A program made the position numbers and the translations under genes. The notes below the pieces were generated by a model that was not told the DNA's origin, ran no database searches, and saw only the letters and a program-made list of their open reading frames with translations. Of a stretch of DNA of 64,000 bases, positions 37,693 through 45,064 are shown in pieces. This DNA is from Winogradskyella psychrotolerans (GTDB lineage Bacteria; Bacteroidota; Bacteroidia; Flavobacteriales; Flavobacteriaceae), in contig NZ_JAHKPS010000009.1 of NCBI RefSeq assembly GCF_018860565.1, forward strand, positions 256,763 through 320,762, in the 5' to 3' direction. The first letter of the stretch is position 1. Every line of letters begins with the position of its first letter.

Positions 37693-38412
37693 ATGAAACT
37701 ATTACAATCAATCACAGTACTCGCATTTGTATTATGCGCAACAACTTCTAACGCCCAAAAATGGAAAAAAATAAAAGGGGATGGCAACATTACAACCGTA
37801 AAAAGATCTACGGACTCTTATAACGGCTTAAAAGCTGCAGGACCAATGGATTTTAAATTAGTGCAAGGTACAGAAGGTAACATCACAATTAAAGGAGATT
37901 CTAATTTAATGGATTACATTGTAACCGAAGTAAAGGGCAATATACTCTATGTTAAGGTTAAAGAAAAATACAACCTAAAACCAAGCCAAACCATTATTAT
38001 CACCATACCTTATGAATCTATTAATTCTGTGTCGCTTGCCGGTTCTGGTGATGTTGAAAATTCAGGTACTATAAAAGCAGATGAATTTGATGTGGCTTTA
38101 GCAGGCTCTGGAGATATAGATTTAAATATTGAAGCGCAACATATAGATAGTAGAATTGCTGGTTCTGGAGACATAGAACTTAAAGGCTCTACTAAAAACC
38201 TAATCACTGTTGTAGCAGGTTCAGGCGACTTTGATGGTGAACATTTAAAAAGCATCAATGTAGATGCTAAAATATCTGGTTCTGGAGATATAAATGTGGT
38301 TTGTAACGGAGAACTTAAAGTAAAAATAGCAGGTTCTGGAGATGTAAAATACTCAGGACAACCAACAAAAAAAGACACTAAAATATCCGGTTCTGGCAGT
38401 GTTAGCAACTAA
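37693..38412 (+). CDS. Head-GIN domain (DUF2807) secreted protein
   Basis: The 239-residue protein has a signal peptide (ending TTSNAQ) and a DUF2807 beta-solenoid. The GSGD motif recurs about every 16-20 residues: AGSGDVENSG, AGSGDIDLN, AGSGDIELKG, AGSGDFDGEH, SGSGDINVV, AGSGDVKYSG, SGSGSVSN. Proteins of this type often follow sigma/anti-sigma pairs in Bacteroidetes, and their function is not established. It starts 93 bases after the DUF4097-like gene and is followed by a terminator, so it closes the sigma-factor unit. Confidence 0.9.
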   Translation: MKLLQSITVLAFVLCATTSNAQKWKKIKGDGNITTVKRSTDSYNGLKAAGPMDFKLVQGTEGNITIKGDSNLMDYIVTEVKGNILYVKVKEKYNLKPSQTIIITIPYESINSVSLAGSGDVENSGTIKADEFDVALAGSGDIDLNIEAQHIDSRIAGSGDIELKGSTKNLITVVAGSGDFDGEHLKSINVDAKISGSGDINVVCNGELKVKIAGSGDVKYSGQPTKKDTKISGSGSVSN

Positions 38413-38423
38413 GATTTTATTCT

Positions 38424-38459
38424 AAAAAAAAGCCACTTAAAATTAAGTGGCTTTTTTTT
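38424..38459 (+). terminator. Terminator of the sigma-factor operon
   Basis: A 10-bp stem (agccacttaa / ttaagtggct) with a 2-base apex and flanking A and T runs lies 11 bases after the stop of the head-GIN gene. Confidence 0.9.
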
Positions 38460-38573
38460 AAGACATTAAAACATTTTTAAAATATATAAAGTCTTAAGAT
38501 TTTTTTATCAGTACACTGTTAATAACTCAAATAAACTAAGCTTAATTTAAACTCTAAATTGAGCTTCTTTTTT

Positions 38574-38581
38574 TAAATTTG
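38574..38581 (+). promoter_or_regulatory. Candidate -7 element of dnaX
   Basis: TAAATTTG matches TAnnTTTG exactly and lies 50 bases before the dnaX start. The nearest TTG upstream is only 12 bases away, shorter than the usual spacing, so the -33 part is not supported. Confidence 0.35.
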
Positions 38582-38630
38582 TATTCTAGATTTTTAAAAT
38601 TAGTTAGCAAAAGCAAATTCAGTATAAACC

Positions 38631-40349
38631 TTGGAACACTTTGTAGTATCAGCGCGTAAATACAGACCACAAACCTTTAAGGATGTTGTGGGCCAGCAGG
38701 CTATTACAAATACGTTACTTAATGCTATTGAAAACAATCATTTAGCTCAAGCCTTATTATTTACAGGTCCTCGTGGAGTTGGTAAAACAACTTGCGCTCG
38801 TATATTGGCTAAAATGATTAATAGTGATGAAAACACAAGTGAAAACGAAGACTTTGCTTTCAATATTTTTGAATTAGATGCAGCGTCAAATAACGGTGTA
38901 GACCAAATAAGAGAACTTACAGATCAAGTACGTATTCCACCACAAGTTGGTAAATACAAAGTATATATCATTGATGAGGTTCACATGTTGTCTCAAGCCG
39001 CTTTTAATGCCTTTTTAAAAACATTAGAAGAGCCACCCAAACATTGTATCTTTATTTTAGCAACTACTGAAAAGCATAAAATCATTCCAACAATACTTTC
39101 ACGTTGTCAGATTTTTGATTTTAAACGTATAACGGTTTCTGATGCTAAAGACTATTTAAAATATATTGCCAAAGAACAAGGCATTACAGCAGAAGATGAC
39201 GCACTTCATATTATTGCTCAAAAAGCAGATGGAGCCATGCGTGATGCACTGTCTATTTTTGATCGCGTAGTTAGTTTTTCTGGAAAGAATCTAACAAGAC
39301 AAGCCGTTACTGAGAATTTAAACGTTCTTGATTACGAAACCTATTTTACGAGTACAGATTTAATATTAGAAAATAAGATTCCAGATTTATTAGTTCAATT
39401 TAATACCATACTTTCAAAAGGGTTTGATGGCCACCATTACATTGCTGGTTTAGCTTCACACTTTAGAGACCTTATGGTTTGTAAAAATCCTGCAACCATT
39501 CCTTTATTAGAAGTTGGTGAAGAGACTAGTCTAAAATACCAAGAACAATCACAGAAAACATCACATAGTTTTCTTATGGAAGGGATTCGGTTAGCTAATG
39601 ACTGTGACCTCAAATACAAAACCAGTAAAAATCAACGCTTACTAGTTGAGTTAACACTTATGCAACTTGCCTCTATCACTTTTGATGGAGAAAAAAAAAA
39701 TCTTAGGCACTTCATAATTCCGCCTTCGTATTTTAAAGCAAGAGGCATCACACCCATTCCTGTTACAAAACCTAAAACAGAAGTTAAAACTCCTGAGCGT
39801 AAAACAACTGTAGGTTCACAAGCAAAACCTAAGGAAACTGTAAACGAGCCCGTTATTAAGATCCCAAAAATATCTATTAACAAACCAAAATCATCAACCT
39901 CTGGTTTATCCTTAAAGAGTATAAGAGAAAAGAAAGAACATCAATTACGACAAATGGATGTTGTAATTGATGAAGATGATTTACCAAAAGAACCGGTTAC
40001 ACAAGAAGCGTTAAATGAAGCTTGGAAAATATACACCGCAAAAATGGATAAGAAAGGTGAAAAAATTATGGCTTCTATTTTACAAATGGATCAACCCAAA
40101 TTAAAAGACACCACCATTTACCTCACCTATTCTAATAATACCAATAAAATTGAATTGCAACGTGCCGAGTTTCCTCTGATGGCCTTTTTAAAGAAGAGGT
40201 TACGTAATTATGATCTTAAGTTAGACATTACTGTTAACGAAGAAATAGCAAAAAAATACGCATTTACACCTTTAGAAAAATACGAAAAATTGAAAGAAAA
40301 AAATCCTAATATTGAAGTTTTACGACAAACTTTTGGGTTAGATATTTAA
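38631..40349 (+). CDS. dnaX: DNA polymerase III subunit gamma/tau
   Basis: The 572-residue clamp-loader ATPase has Walker A (FTGPRGVGKTTCARILAKMI), Walker B (VYIIDEVHML), sensor 1 (IFILATTEKHKIIP) and the SRC arginine-finger motif (LSRCQIFDF) in the first 230 residues. An oligomerisation domain and a charged C-terminal tau-like part follow. The zinc module usual after Walker A in many bacteria (four cysteines) is absent; MINSDENTSENEDFAFNIFE stands there instead. Translation must start at TTG, because the family-typical VSARKYRPQTF begins five residues later and a TAA lies two codons upstream. Confidence 0.96.
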   Translation: MEHFVVSARKYRPQTFKDVVGQQAITNTLLNAIENNHLAQALLFTGPRGVGKTTCARILAKMINSDENTSENEDFAFNIFELDAASNNGVDQIRELTDQVRIPPQVGKYKVYIIDEVHMLSQAAFNAFLKTLEEPPKHCIFILATTEKHKIIPTILSRCQIFDFKRITVSDAKDYLKYIAKEQGITAEDDALHIIAQKADGAMRDALSIFDRVVSFSGKNLTRQAVTENLNVLDYETYFTSTDLILENKIPDLLVQFNTILSKGFDGHHYIAGLASHFRDLMVCKNPATIPLLEVGEETSLKYQEQSQKTSHSFLMEGIRLANDCDLKYKTSKNQRLLVELTLMQLASITFDGEKKNLRHFIIPPSYFKARGITPIPVTKPKTEVKTPERKTTVGSQAKPKETVNEPVIKIPKISINKPKSSTSGLSLKSIREKKEHQLRQMDVVIDEDDLPKEPVTQEALNEAWKIYTAKMDKKGEKIMASILQMDQPKLKDTTIYLTYSNNTNKIELQRAEFPLMAFLKKRLRNYDLKLDITVNEEIAKKYAFTPLEKYEKLKEKNPNIEVLRQTFGLDI

Positions 40350-40378
40350 GCTGTAATCAATTTAAAAACCCAGAATGC

Positions 40379-40549
40379 ATGAAAAAAAACTTACCTTTAA
40401 TTGTTATTATTGCAAGTGCCATTCTAATGATTGCCAATTTTATATACACTGAGGATTTTGATCGTGGATTTTGGATGTCAACACTATCGAGTGTTTTAAT
40501 TATTATTTCTATGCTATTGACTATTAGAGAACGAAAAAAGAATGACTAA
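40379..40549 (+). CDS. Small membrane protein, 56 residues
   Basis: An ATG at 40379 opens a 56-codon frame ending at TAA (40547-40549). The product has two hydrophobic segments, about residues 5-23 (LPLIVIIASAILMIANFIY) and 35-49 (STLSSVLIIISMLLT), and a basic end (RERKKND). It lies 29 bases after dnaX and 24 bases before the next lipoprotein gene, on the same strand, so it fits an operon. The topology and good fit to the gap support it as real. Function unknown. Confidence 0.7.
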   Translation: MKKNLPLIVIIASAILMIANFIYTEDFDRGFWMSTLSSVLIIISMLLTIRERKKND

Positions 40550-40573
40550 CAAGGCGGATTAACATTCAAACAG

Positions 40574-41158
40574 ATGAAACATTTATTAGGACTTTTTATT
40601 ATAACGCTTATAGCTTTTACAAGTTGTGAAGGTAGAAAGACGCAGAGTCAAGCCTTATCAGAAAGTATTGAAGAATTCAAAAAAACAGTCAATTTTGAAT
40701 CTAATGTTTACATCCCTGAAAACTATACAGAACGTGAAGTAGACACCGTAATGAGTAATGGTTTTAGAGTGAAAATAAAAATATATTCTGACATGTCTAG
40801 TGACGTATTATTCTCTAAAATAAAAGATACCATCAATTACCAGACACATTACCGAAACTTTAAATTCGATATTCGTGTGGAAAAAGAAGGCGAATTAATT
40901 TATGAAGAAAGCTTTGATAAACATAAAGCAAACCAGCTCTTTGGTTATCACAATAATTATTCACCCGATTCTCCGTTTCATGACTTCGACAAATTAGCCA
41001 TCTTACAATCTATACAAGTAGATGACGAGCCTTCATTAAAAAACACAGTACTTATAGATGTAATGTTTGCTATACCAGAAACCAATCGCTCTGCGCTACA
41101 CACTTTATTTGTTAATGATAATGGTACCATAAATATGGTTCATGTAACACAAAATTAA
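40574..41158 (+). CDS. Hypothetical lipoprotein
   Basis: The 194-residue protein has a lipoprotein signal (GLFIITLIAFTSCEGRK, Cys at about 19). The mature part has beta-rich segments (FRVKIKIYSDMSSDVLFSK, NFKFDIRVEKEGELIYEESF) and a C-terminal VMFAIPETNRSALHTLFV. I do not recognise the domain. It ends 2 bases before miaE, so the two genes are co-transcribed. Confidence 0.78.
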   Translation: MKHLLGLFIITLIAFTSCEGRKTQSQALSESIEEFKKTVNFESNVYIPENYTEREVDTVMSNGFRVKIKIYSDMSSDVLFSKIKDTINYQTHYRNFKFDIRVEKEGELIYEESFDKHKANQLFGYHNNYSPDSPFHDFDKLAILQSIQVDDEPSLKNTVLIDVMFAIPETNRSALHTLFVNDNGTINMVHVTQN

Positions 41159-41160
41159 TT

Positions 41161-41742
41161 ATGTTAGGACTAAAATTACCAACCGATCCAAGATGGGTTA
41201 ATATCGTTGAAAAAAATATTGAAGATATATTAACTGACCACGCCTATTGCGAACAAAAAGCAGCAAGTACAGCTATTTCACTAATTGTAGGTTTTCCAGA
41301 ATACACGGAACTCGTACAGGAAATGATAGTTTTAGTAGAGGAAGAAATGAGCCATTTTAAAATGGTACACGATAAAATCATAGAAAATGGTTGGACCTTA
41401 GGTAGAGATCGTAAAGACGATTATGTACTAGCCCTTATAAAATTCTTTCCTAAAGGAGGAAGTAGAACAACACAACTAGTTCATAGACTTTTATATGCCG
41501 CATTAATTGAAGCACGTAGTTGCGAACGCTTTAGGTTATTGTCTGAAGCGCTAGAAGACAAAAAATTGGCGAAATTTTACCGCAAACTAATGATTAGTGA
41601 AGCTGGTCATTACACCATGTTTTTAAACTTTGCAAGAAAATATGGAGATAGAAAGGACGTTGACGACAAATGGGACGCATTACTCGATTATGAAGCTGAG
41701 ATTATGAAAAACTTAGGCAATAAGGAAACAATACACGGTTAA
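41161..41742 (+). CDS. miaE: tRNA-(ms2io6A)-hydroxylase
   Basis: The 193-residue diiron enzyme hydroxylates the isopentenyl side chain of ms2i6A at tRNA position 37. The diiron ligands are visible in DHAYCEQKAAS, LVEEEMSHFKMVHDKI, EARSCERFRLL and SEAGHYTMFLNF. The length fits MiaE. A terminator shared with the convergent moxR gene follows. Confidence 0.93.
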   Translation: MLGLKLPTDPRWVNIVEKNIEDILTDHAYCEQKAASTAISLIVGFPEYTELVQEMIVLVEEEMSHFKMVHDKIIENGWTLGRDRKDDYVLALIKFFPKGGSRTTQLVHRLLYAALIEARSCERFRLLSEALEDKKLAKFYRKLMISEAGHYTMFLNFARKYGDRKDVDDKWDALLDYEAEIMKNLGNKETIHG

Positions 41743-41782
41743 GTTAAAACTTATAGACAACCAACTTAACAGATTTAAAACA

Positions 41783-41816
41783 AAAAAACGACCATCAAAA
41801 TTGATAGTCGTTTTTT
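41783..41816. terminator. Bidirectional terminator between miaE and moxR
   Basis: A long stem (aaaaaacgac-atcaa / ttgat-gtcgtttttt with one mismatch) has A and T runs on both sides, so it can act in either direction between two convergent genes. Confidence 0.85.
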
Positions 41817-41840
41817 ATATTTAAAATAAATTCAGAATTC

Positions 41841-42794
41841 TTAAAACAAACTCTCAATTATCTTCTCATCAGTAATGCCTTCAGCTTCTGCTTTATAGTT
41901 TTTAATAATTCTGTGTCTTAAAATTCCTGTAGCAACAGCTTGAACATCTTCAATATCTGGTGAGAATTTTCCTTTTGTAGCAGCATGAGTTTTAGCTGCT
42001 AAAATTAAATTCTGAGAAGCCCTTGGTCCTGCTCCCCAATCTACAAACTCTTTTACAATATCTGCAGCTGTATCTTCTTTTGGTCGTGTTTTACCCACTA
42101 AAGATACTGCATATTCAATAACATTATCTGCAACAGGTATACGACGAATTACATTCTGAAAATCGATAATTTCTTGTGCTGTATATAACGCATTTACCGA
42201 AGATTTAATATCTGTAGTTGTTGCTTTAACCACATCAACCTCTTCTTGAAACGATGGGTATTGTAAATTAATAGAAAACATAAAACGGTCTAATTGTGCT
42301 TCTGGTAAAGGATATGTTCCTTCTTGCTCAATTGGGTTTTGTGTCGCTAAAACAAAATATGGTAAACTTAACTTATATTGATAACCAGCTACTGTAACCG
42401 AACGTTCCTGCATCGCTTCTAATAAGGCTGCTTGCGTTTTTGGCGGAGTTCTGTTAATCTCATCTGCTAAAATAATATTAGAGAATATTGGTCCTTTTAT
42501 AAATTTAAACTGACGATTCTCATCCAAAATTTCACTACCTAAAATATCACTAGGCATTAAATCTGGAGTAAACTGAATACGCTTAAAATCTAAACCTAAA
42601 GCTTGTGCAATAGTGTTAACCATTAAGGTTTTTGCCAAACCAGGAACACCTACTAAAAGCGAGTGACCACCAGAAAATATGGAAATTAACACTTGACTAA
42701 CAACCTCATCTTGACCAATGATGACTTTAGCAACTTCTTGTTTTAGCGCTGCATATTTTTTTACAAATTTTTCAATTATAGCAACATCAGACAT
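41841..42794 (-). CDS. MoxR family AAA+ ATPase
   Basis: The 317-residue protein has Walker A (VGVPGLAKTLMVNTIA), Walker B (ILADEINRTPPKTQAALLEAMQERSVT), sensor 1 (FVLATQNPIEQEGTYPLPEAQLDRF) and the MoxR C-terminal lid. MoxR ATPases act as chaperones for partner proteins with VWA domains. The usual partner genes (DUF58, BatA/B) do not follow here; a terminator does. It is the last gene of the leftward foldase operon, 3 bases after the SurA-like gene. Confidence 0.95.
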   Translation of the reverse strand: MSDVAIIEKFVKKYAALKQEVAKVIIGQDEVVSQVLISIFSGGHSLLVGVPGLAKTLMVNTIAQALGLDFKRIQFTPDLMPSDILGSEILDENRQFKFIKGPIFSNIILADEINRTPPKTQAALLEAMQERSVTVAGYQYKLSLPYFVLATQNPIEQEGTYPLPEAQLDRFMFSINLQYPSFQEEVDVVKATTTDIKSSVNALYTAQEIIDFQNVIRRIPVADNVIEYAVSLVGKTRPKEDTAADIVKEFVDWGAGPRASQNLILAAKTHAATKGKFSPDIEDVQAVATGILRHRIIKNYKAEAEGITDEKIIESLF

Positions 42795-42797
42795 ACT

Positions 42798-44240
42798 CTA
42801 TTCTTTTTTTAACCAATTACTTTGAAAATCACAATCTCTATACTCTCCATTAATCTTAATGTAAGTATTTAAAATGGTTTCCTTTTGCCATTTTGCAACA
42901 GCTTTAATTTGTTTGTCTTGTAAAGCAAGATTTTTAATTTTTAAATAATCCTTTGCAAAATCAGCTTCATGGTCGTCTATACGATCTGTAACGGTTAAAA
43001 TTTTAAACTTTAATCTGTTGATACGATCTTCATCTTGTAAAACCTCACTGATTTCACCATCTTTTAAATCTTGAATTTGAGAATACAATTCAGGATCCAT
43101 TCGGGTTAACTCAAAATTAAAATCCTGTGTTGTAGGATTTGTCAACTGACCACCTTCGTATTTCGTTTCTTTTTGATCACTAAATTCTCTTGCCGCTTCA
43201 GCAAAAGTTAATGTACCATTTACAATTTTCTCTCTAATCTCTTCAATTTTATCCTTAGCTTCTTTTATAGCATCTTGAGTTAATTCTGGACGTAATAAAA
43301 TATGTCTTACATCATACTCTTGACCTCTGATTTTTTCTAAGTATATAATATGGTATCCAAAATCGGTTTCAAAAGGTTCTGAAATTTCTCCTTCTTGCAT
43401 TGAAAAAGCAACATCTCTAAACTCTTTTACCATTCTTGGCTGTTTTCTATTCAATGTATATTTTCCTCCCGTAGCTTTAGACCCAGAATCTTCTGTATAA
43501 AACAACACTTTAGTTGTAAAACTAGAACCGTTTTCTTCTACATCTGTTTTAAATCCTTTTAGCTTATCAATAACAGCTTGTTTTGCTTCTTCTGTTACTT
43601 TTGGAATAATTACAATTTCAGCCAGCTTTAATTCAGTACCAAAGACTGGTCGTTCGTCTTTTGGTATATTATTAAAAAAGGTTCTAACTTCTTCTGGTGT
43701 TACTTCTATATCTCCTGTAACCTTAGCTTGCATTTCTTGAGCGAGATAACCGTTTTTATTAATCTCAAACATTTCATCTCTTAAGGCTTGTTCTGATTCT
43801 TTTTTATACAGTTTAAGCAACCTATCCATATCACCATTTAGCTGACCCAAAATACCTTGTATTTGTTGATCTACTCGGCTTTGAATATATAATTCATTAA
43901 CTATAACACTATCTTGTATAGCTTGATGTGCATATAATTTACTTTCCAGTAAACTTCCAAAAAGTTCACATCTGGTAATATCTTTTAAATCTGCTCCTTG
44001 AGCTTTTAATTGTGCTATTTCTCTATCCAAATCAGATTCTAGAAGAATAAAATCACCAACAACAGCCGCAACACCATCTGCTTTAATACGTGTTTTATTA
44101 ATAACACTATCTTTAGGTTGCTCTACTTGTTGTACTTCATCATTAATGATTTCTTGAGCATTGCTAAAGTTTAATGACATAAAACAAACTAAAAGGCTTG
44201 CTTTAATTATACGTTTGAAATTTATTGTTTTTAATTGCAT
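42798..44240 (-). CDS. SurA-like periplasmic peptidyl-prolyl isomerase
   Basis: The product (480 residues from the ATG at 44240) has a signal peptide (SLLVCFMSLNFSNAQ), a SurA-like N-terminal chaperone domain (GVAAVVGDFILLESDLDRE) and two parvulin domains (about 205-300 and 305-410: ELKLAEIVIIP, YDVRHILLRPELTQDAI, FSDQKETKYEGGQL). It would assist folding of outer-membrane proteins. Its start overlaps the 3' end of the preceding gene by 38 bases, which suggests coupled translation. Confidence 0.93.
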   Translation of the reverse strand: MQLKTINFKRIIKASLLVCFMSLNFSNAQEIINDEVQQVEQPKDSVINKTRIKADGVAAVVGDFILLESDLDREIAQLKAQGADLKDITRCELFGSLLESKLYAHQAIQDSVIVNELYIQSRVDQQIQGILGQLNGDMDRLLKLYKKESEQALRDEMFEINKNGYLAQEMQAKVTGDIEVTPEEVRTFFNNIPKDERPVFGTELKLAEIVIIPKVTEEAKQAVIDKLKGFKTDVEENGSSFTTKVLFYTEDSGSKATGGKYTLNRKQPRMVKEFRDVAFSMQEGEISEPFETDFGYHIIYLEKIRGQEYDVRHILLRPELTQDAIKEAKDKIEEIREKIVNGTLTFAEAAREFSDQKETKYEGGQLTNPTTQDFNFELTRMDPELYSQIQDLKDGEISEVLQDEDRINRLKFKILTVTDRIDDHEADFAKDYLKIKNLALQDKQIKAVAKWQKETILNTYIKINGEYRDCDFQSNWLKKE

Positions 44241-45054
44241 CTTTTGTAATATCATTTTCGAGTTGCTTGATGAGCTCTAATTTTCTTTTGTTTATAACAA
44301 TTTTGTTAATCGACGTTTCTACATAATCTAAAGGCGCATAATCGTTTTGAAGACGTACGTCATTAACTTGCATCAAATATAGGTTTAATGAATCTTTGAG
44401 CTGTAAGAAATTAGTTTTTTTTAACAGTTGATTTTTATTTGAACTATTTATGATTGGTATTTTCTCTGCTACACGATTGAGTTTAATCCAAATAGAGTCA
44501 TTCAAAGAATAAGATCTAAATTGAACAGAGATAGAGTCTAAATACGCTTTATCCTTAGCTTCGAAGCGTTTAAAACGTTTTTTTATAGTATCTAAATTAA
44601 TAGGGTTTAATGGCAAACTGATATACCTAAACTGTATTAAATCGTCATTTAGCTTAAATGATTCTTTATTAGCTTCATAAAATAATTCTGCTTCCTTGTG
44701 CCCTACTATAGTGTCTATATTTTTTTTTACTAAACCTTCTAAATAAGCTTTAGCATATAAATCGTTTTTATATTGCTTTACTAATTTAGAAAACTCATTT
44801 TGTTTTTCTTCAGAAAGGTTTAACAAAGCACCATCCATTAAAAGCAATTGTCTTGCCCAACGGTTAATGTATGCATTGACCATTAAAGTACTATCTTCTT
44901 TAGAGGTTCCTTTTGGCACTACATCTTTAAGATCCTCTTTATAGAGGTAACTTTCGTTAACTCTGGCAATTGGTTCTAAATCGTCTGACTTTTTAAAAAA
45001 ATCACAACTATTAAAAAGTAAACCAAAGAGAAATATGTATAGTGTATGTTTCAA
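44203..45054 (-). CDS. Foldase-like lipoprotein without a recognisable parvulin domain
   Basis: The 283-residue lipoprotein (signal FLFGLLFNSCDFF, Cys at about 17) has a SurA/PpiD-like N-terminal helical region (EPIARVNESYLYKEDLKD, WARQLLLMDGALL) and a C-terminal helix. No HILV-type parvulin core is visible. It sits between two clear peptidyl-prolyl isomerase genes in the same operon, so it probably is a chaperone-only relative. The relation is inferred from context and helix pattern. Confidence 0.78.
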   Translation of the reverse strand: MKHTLYIFLFGLLFNSCDFFKKSDDLEPIARVNESYLYKEDLKDVVPKGTSKEDSTLMVNAYINRWARQLLLMDGALLNLSEEKQNEFSKLVKQYKNDLYAKAYLEGLVKKNIDTIVGHKEAELFYEANKESFKLNDDLIQFRYISLPLNPINLDTIKKRFKRFEAKDKAYLDSISVQFRSYSLNDSIWIKLNRVAEKIPIINSSNKNQLLKKTNFLQLKDSLNLYLMQVNDVRLQNDYAPLDYVETSINKIVINKRKLELIKQLENDITKDAIKNNKFQTYN

Positions 45055-45064
45055 AAAATATAAA

